Shown: positions 17,463-21,226 of the stretch, piece by piece | How the letters are laid out: each line of letters opens with the position of its first letter | Position numbering within the stretch: the first letter of the stretch is position 1 | NCBI GenBank assembly: GCA_036897485.1 | Contig: JAYMTF010001802.1 | Location: 1-21,226, forward strand | Length of the DNA stretch: 21,226 nt | Origin: Pelargonium nanum | Taxonomy: Eukaryota > Streptophyta > Magnoliopsida > Geraniales > Geraniaceae | Direction of reading: 5' to 3' | Notes under the pieces: model-generated | What the model saw: only the letters and a program-made list of their open reading frames with translations | What the model was told of the DNA's origin: nothing | Databases searched by the model: none | Made by a program: the position numbers and the translations under genes

Positions 17463-17487
17463 TTATTTATTTACAATAAATAAATAA
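17463..17487 (-). terminator. Putative YUCCA poly(A) signal in an AT hairpin
   Basis: TTATTTATTTA (17463-17473), loop CAA, and TAAATAAATAA (17477-17487) form a perfect 11-bp palindrome. On the minus strand both arms present AATAAA-type signals (AAATAAATAA), 35-60 bp after the YUCCA stop codon at 17524. The position fits a 3' processing signal; use in vivo is inferred. Confidence 0.45.
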
Positions 17488-17523
17488 ACAAATGGAGAAG
17501 AAGAAGAAGATGGTAGTCGAAGA

Positions 17524-19088
17524 TCAGAACTGTGATATGCATCGTCTGTGAGAACCAGCAGTAGGTTTTTTGTGCGCCTTAGTGTCCTGTTTCCAGAGAA
17601 CGCCAATGTCTTGAGCTATTTTAATGGCGTCCGAGGAAGCACCGGAGAGCCCTCTCCTCGTGAACCCAACTGCATACAGTCCTTCTTTTCCTTTCCACCC
17701 ATTCGGAAATGGCGAATTCGGCATTCCGTTCTTGCCGAAAAATTCACTTTCCTGCCATTTTTATCACAATTCACAAATTAGCTTCTTTCTTTATATAAAA
17801 ACAAAACAGAACCTTCTAATTCTCAAACAGTTTCTTTATTTTAAAATATGATTCTTTGTGTAGGACAAAACCAAACTGTCAAAAACTCAATCTGACATGT
17901 TTTAAAAAACTGTTTGTTTATTGAATTCAAGAAACAGAGTAGAACAATTTCTCACCTGGAGCCAAGAAGGGACATTGCTGCGGTATCCGGTGGCGAGAAT
18001 GACGGAATCGATGTGGAGTCTCTGGCCATTGACGAGCTCGACTTGTCCGGGCAAGAATTTCTTGACTCCGGGCACGACGGCGATGTCGCCGGAGCGGATT
18101 TTCTCCAGAGCTCCGACGTCCAAAACAGGGGTCTTTCCGTTGGTGTTCTTGAGCTCCAGCGGCCCAACCGGTGGCCTCTTGATCCCGTATTTTTCGATGT
18201 TTCCGAGCACCAGCCACGCCAATACCAGCATGATCTTGTCCACCACCCAAAGTGGTAGCCACGACATCAGCATCACCGCCAATTCGAATGTCGATTTCCC
18301 CAAAATTTCTCTCGGCAACACATGAACCTGTTCAATGAAAATATTCAAATCATGTTAAAAATCCAATCTTTTTTCGGTTCTTGATGATTCAAAACATGGA
18401 GCGATCTGATATGATGACTTACCGAGCTGCGAACCACCATCGACGGCGAGGCATTGTGGTTGCAGAGATCAAGAGACACTTCCATGCCGGAATTGCCGCA
18501 ACCCACGACCAGAACTCTCTTCCCCTCGTACTTCTCGCCGGACTTGTAGTCGCAGGCGTGCAAGACCTCGCCGCCGAACTCGTTGATCCCGTCGATGTCC
18601 GGGACCACCCGCTCGGCGTTCTCGCCGGTGGCCACCACGATCCACCGCGAAATGTACTCGCACTCGGCGGAATCAACCCCGGAGACGGTCTTGACCCGCC
18701 ACAGGCCGGTGGTGCGGTCGAAGCGAGCGGACTGGACGCACTCGTTGAAGTGCGGGTCAATCTGGAAGCTTCTTGCGTAGGACTCAAGGTACTCGATGAA
18801 TTGCCTCTTAGAAGGGTACTCCGGGAAGTGATCGGGAAATGGGGCGTTGGGTAGCTGACAAAACTGTTTGGGGAGGTGGAGCTTGAGGCGGTCGTAGGTC
18901 CGTTTCTGCCACAGAGAGGCTATACAATCGGCTCTTTCGAGAACAACAAAGGGGACGCCTTGGTCTCTGAGGCAAGCGGCGGTGGCGAGGCCGGAGGGGC
19001 CGGCGCCGACGATGACGGGGCCGTTGACCCAAATGCAGCGGCGGGACGGGGAGTGGTGGTGGTCAGTGAGGCGGAAGAAGGTGTCCAT
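17524..19088 (-). CDS. YUCCA flavin-containing monooxygenase (YUC8/YUC9-like), auxin biosynthesis
   Basis: YUCCA enzymes convert indole-3-pyruvate to indole-3-acetic acid using FAD, NADPH and oxygen, the last step of the main auxin pathway. Three exons on the minus strand, 18423-19088, 17956-18327 and 17524-17751, with GT/AG introns of 95 and 204 nt in phase 0, give 421 residues, the usual family length. The FAD-binding motif GAGPSG is at 28-33. The YUCCA landmarks [20 protein letters not shown] and [10 protein letters not shown] are at about 55-74 and 88-97, ATGENAE at 153-159, and the NADPH motif GCGNSG at 196-201. [13 protein letters not shown] (334-346) and [16 protein letters not shown] follow, with a basic tail ending HRRCISQF. 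The start at 19088 matches the N-terminus expected (MDTFFRL, then [13 protein letters not shown]). The open frame upstream of it is 5' leader. Exon 1 is GC-rich at third codon positions, which explains the many false frames on both strands. Position and sequence both favour YUC8/YUC9 orthology. Confidence 0.96.
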
Positions 19089-19218
19089 TTGGAGAAAGGT
19101 GGTGTTTGGTTCTTGAGAAAGAAAGATGGAAAATGGAAATGGGAGTGTTTGTGTTGTGTGTTTGAGAGGAGGTGTTTGGTTTGGGAATGAATGAGAGGAG
19201 AGGAGTGATGGGAGGGAG

Positions 19219-19227
19219 CTTAAATAG
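19219..19227 (-). promoter_or_regulatory. Putative TATA box of the YUCCA gene
   Basis: On the minus strand CTATTTAAG lies about 130 bp upstream of the start codon at 19088. With transcription starting about 30 bp further on, the leader would be about 100 nt and CT/CA-rich, normal for a plant gene. Confidence 0.5.
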
Positions 19228-20293
19228 AGAGAGGCGCATGTGATTGGGAGTTCCCAAATTAATGCGCCTTTGGAGGGGGCCATTTCTCTAATCATCACCC
19301 TTCTGTGGGCCCTTCTTTCTTTTTTTTCTTTTTTTCTCTTATATTCTTTCTTCCCATTTTATTATTTGATCCTACTACCATCATTCTATACTCTATACTA
19401 TACTACACTTGGAATATTTCTCCTTTTGACTATTTACCATTACTATACAAGAAATTTCACACTCACATATGTTGTAACTATAAATATGTAACCAATAATC
19501 ATTGATTGAGTGGTATAGATGCTCGTGGGTATACTTGATATCTAAATGAAGATTATCAATGTATTTGGATTGCCATGATATTATATCTCGATTAGTCTCT
19601 TACTAAGGCCTCTAGGTTTCAGAATCTATGCAAATATTCTACTAATGGGATGACTAAATTTGGTCGCCATCTTACATTTTATGTTTCAATTTTGTGGTTT
19701 GAAACATACCACTCTCTCCTGAGTTTGGTGCAATGATGTCACCGTTTGTGAGGACTTAAATATTTCCCCTTAATGACTGAACGGTTCAAAATGTCTTAGT
19801 CTTTGTCTGAACGATTTTGGGCACTACTGGGACCTTAGGTGCGCACGAGTGACTTCGAGCACGACTCGTAGCCTAAGGTGTACGCGATGGCCTTGGGTGA
19901 TGTTGAGTGACACTGAGCGTCGCCAATGACTTCGGAAACAAGTATGTCGCTAGTCAAGTGCTTTGGGCATGCGTTCTCAAAGCATGTCCCATCGTCATAA
20001 GGTTTGGTAATGTGGTGCTCAGACGTTACGTGTCACATTGCAAATCGTCAGTTAATATATTTAAACCAAATTGGTTGAGTAAACACAGTGAAACACCGGA
20101 AATGAAAGGGAGAATTAGGGAGCACTGAAAGAGACACCACAACCTCATCTGATTCTATTGGTCCCACTCCCACTCCCAAACTCAAATTGAATCTATTTCT
20201 TTATTTAAAAAAATAAAAATAAAAAATCTGTAGAAATAAAGAGGATGAGGTGGCAGAGGGGAAGGTTGCTGAGTAGGACAGGGTTAACGAGCC
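19228..20293. other. Upstream region of the YUCCA gene
   Basis: It begins with a pyrimidine-rich stretch (about 19300-19440 on the plus strand). A less AT-rich block with repeated TGACTTCG (19850, 19927) follows at 19820-20060. That block holds the imperfect hairpin CCTTAGG (19833-19839) / ACGAGT (19845-19850) with ACTCGT (19864-19869) / CCTAAGG (19872-19878). The open frame 19907-20128 is not recognised. No gene supported. Confidence 0.45.
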
Positions 20294-20299
20294 CACGTG
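20294..20299. promoter_or_regulatory. G-box CACGTG upstream of the YUCCA gene
   Basis: A perfect CACGTG in the context GCCCACGTGGAG lies about 1.2 kb upstream of the YUCCA start codon, with another ACGT core (GGCACGTCACC) near 20320. PIF-type bHLH factors regulate Arabidopsis YUC8 through G-boxes in its upstream region. Linking this site to the YUCCA gene is inference, as it could equally serve a plus-strand gene to the right. Confidence 0.35.
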
Positions 20300-21226
20300 G
20301 AGTGGATGAGCCAAGTTGCGTGGCACGTCACCATCGCGCAACCCTCCAAAGCCTTGGGATTGCGACTCGTTTTAGGCCCAAAAGCCCATCCCGCCAACCA
20401 GTTCTTCACACTCCTATGGGGACAGCTGGCGGTCCCACATTTGTGCACATCTACTTCTTCTCTCTCTACCCTCTACTACGAAGTACCACCTTCATATATA
20501 CATTAAAAACGTTAAACCAAAATTATACAAAATATTTGATGCTCGTTTTCACACATGTTCATGTTGTTACTTTATACATAATTATGCTGATGTTTGTTAT
20601 TTTTTAGAAGATCACTTTCGGTGCCTTCGCATTTCACAAAACTGCAAAAGATTTTGTTCTCATAATCAAAGTCTTTCTATTTCTAGATCATAATAATCTC
20701 GTAATATCGTTGGTTAGTTAATTACTTATTTGTCAGCACAACCATTGAACATTTGGATGAAGAAGGAGTTTGGTCTGCGATCTCCACATGTGAGTTCTAT
20801 AATATTTATCTGTTGCAAATTATACATGTTAGTTTGAGTTATTCGTCGTAATAGTTTGTGTGTGATAATGTTGATTTGTTTATTTCTTATTTATACTCTT
20901 ACCAATATGTATGCTAATTGTAATAAAATGTTTATTCTACGTCATGGAGATATTTTACCTGAACTCATAGATTCTACGTCTTTTCTTTTGTACTACTTTA
21001 TTTTTCGGTAAAAAGCCTTAGGGTTATAGTGAATCATTCATCACTTTTTATGTATGGAGATAAATAGACTAATAGATTTATGCCTAATATTAATTTTGGA
21101 TAGTGATAGTATCAACCCATGGGTCCTTGTTTTACGTTCTACTTAGAGAAATACAAATTATCCTTTGAAGAGATTCCCACTCAACACATTCTTGGTGGTG
21201 GTGGTGTAGGAGACCACTTTGGTGCG
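20300..21226. other. Right-end region, no gene resolved
   Basis: A TATATAC at about 20493-20499 after a CT-rich stretch could be a plus-strand core promoter, but no convincing coding exon follows within the window. The frame 20245-20607 starts upstream of that TATA and matches nothing I know. A short stretch near 20745-20790 (encoding HLDEEGVWSAIST, followed by a GTGAGT donor-like site) has an exon-like look but could not be connected to anything. A GGTGGT run lies at 21193-21204. Confidence 0.4.

Noticed and set aside
17213-17479. Lys/Glu-rich open frame
   Set aside because: It is a translated purine microsatellite (GAA/GAG) downstream of the YUCCA gene.
17914-18854. Long plus-strand open frames antisense to YUCCA
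   Set aside because: GC-rich third positions in the YUCCA exons keep stops out of the other frames. The minus-strand frame alone carries the FAD and NADPH motifs.
20245-20607. 120-residue plus-strand open frame near the right end
   Set aside because: It begins upstream of the only plausible TATA box there and has no recognisable domain; it may include leader sequence of an unseen gene.
1-21226. CRISPR array, phage, defence operon or other prokaryote-type system
   Set aside because: No regularly spaced repeats with unique spacers, no operon-like gene runs, and all real genes are intron-containing plant genes.

Overview
This is nuclear DNA of a flowering plant, almost certainly a eudicot. The evidence is intron-split genes with GT/AG borders, chloroplast transit peptides, AT-rich introns and spacers, and typical plant transposons. 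The species cannot be fixed from the window. The code and element types are not those of a bacterium, and there is no operon, CRISPR array or phage-like block.

Four genes could be modelled exon by exon. (1) psaE, plus strand, 3 exons, 795-1400: photosystem I reaction-centre subunit IV. (2) A LOW PSII ACCUMULATION-like (LPA1-like, DUF3493/Rep27 family) chloroplast membrane protein, minus strand, 4 exons, 2430-4692. (3) A chloroplast glutaredoxin of the GRXS12/GRXC5 group with a W-C-S-Y-S active site, minus strand, 5 exons including a 27-nt microexon, 5233-7996. (4) A YUCCA flavin monooxygenase for auxin synthesis (YUC8/YUC9-like), minus strand, 3 exons, 17524-19088. From memory, this gene order matches the Arabidopsis chromosome 4 run At4g28750 (PSAE-1), At4g28740 (LPA1-like), At4g28730 (GRXC5), At4g28720 (YUC8). 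The window is therefore a conserved microsyntenic block. Three neighbouring genes make plastid proteins (photosystem I subunit, photosystem II accumulation factor-like protein, stromal redox enzyme). The YUCCA gene is not functionally linked to them.

The 9.5 kb between the glutaredoxin and YUCCA genes is a transposon-rich expansion. It holds several 5'-truncated non-LTR retrotransposon (LINE) remnants on the minus strand, most keeping only their RNase H tail, three of them with recognisable target-site duplications. It also holds a foldback (long inverted repeat) element with 13-bp flanking repeats. A miniature LTR retrotransposon (TRIM), with ~110-bp LTRs, primer-binding site and polypurine tract, carries a 308-bp CACTA-type element inside it. 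A second CACTA-type element follows, then Stowaway-like terminal fragments and a degenerate tRNA-Val(AAC)-like sequence. A truncated copy of the foldback family also opens the window.

The most notable points are the microsynteny, a LINE insertion about 100 bp upstream of the glutaredoxin start codon, the microexon and split active-site codon of the glutaredoxin, the readable TRIM/CACTA nest, and a CACTA-type element that has lost exactly its terminal hexamer. No wholly new biological system was found. The remaining spacers (1401-2429, 4693-5232, 11613-12819, 13537-14409, 14864-15506, 15970-17462, 19228-20293, 20300-21226) hold no gene I can support.
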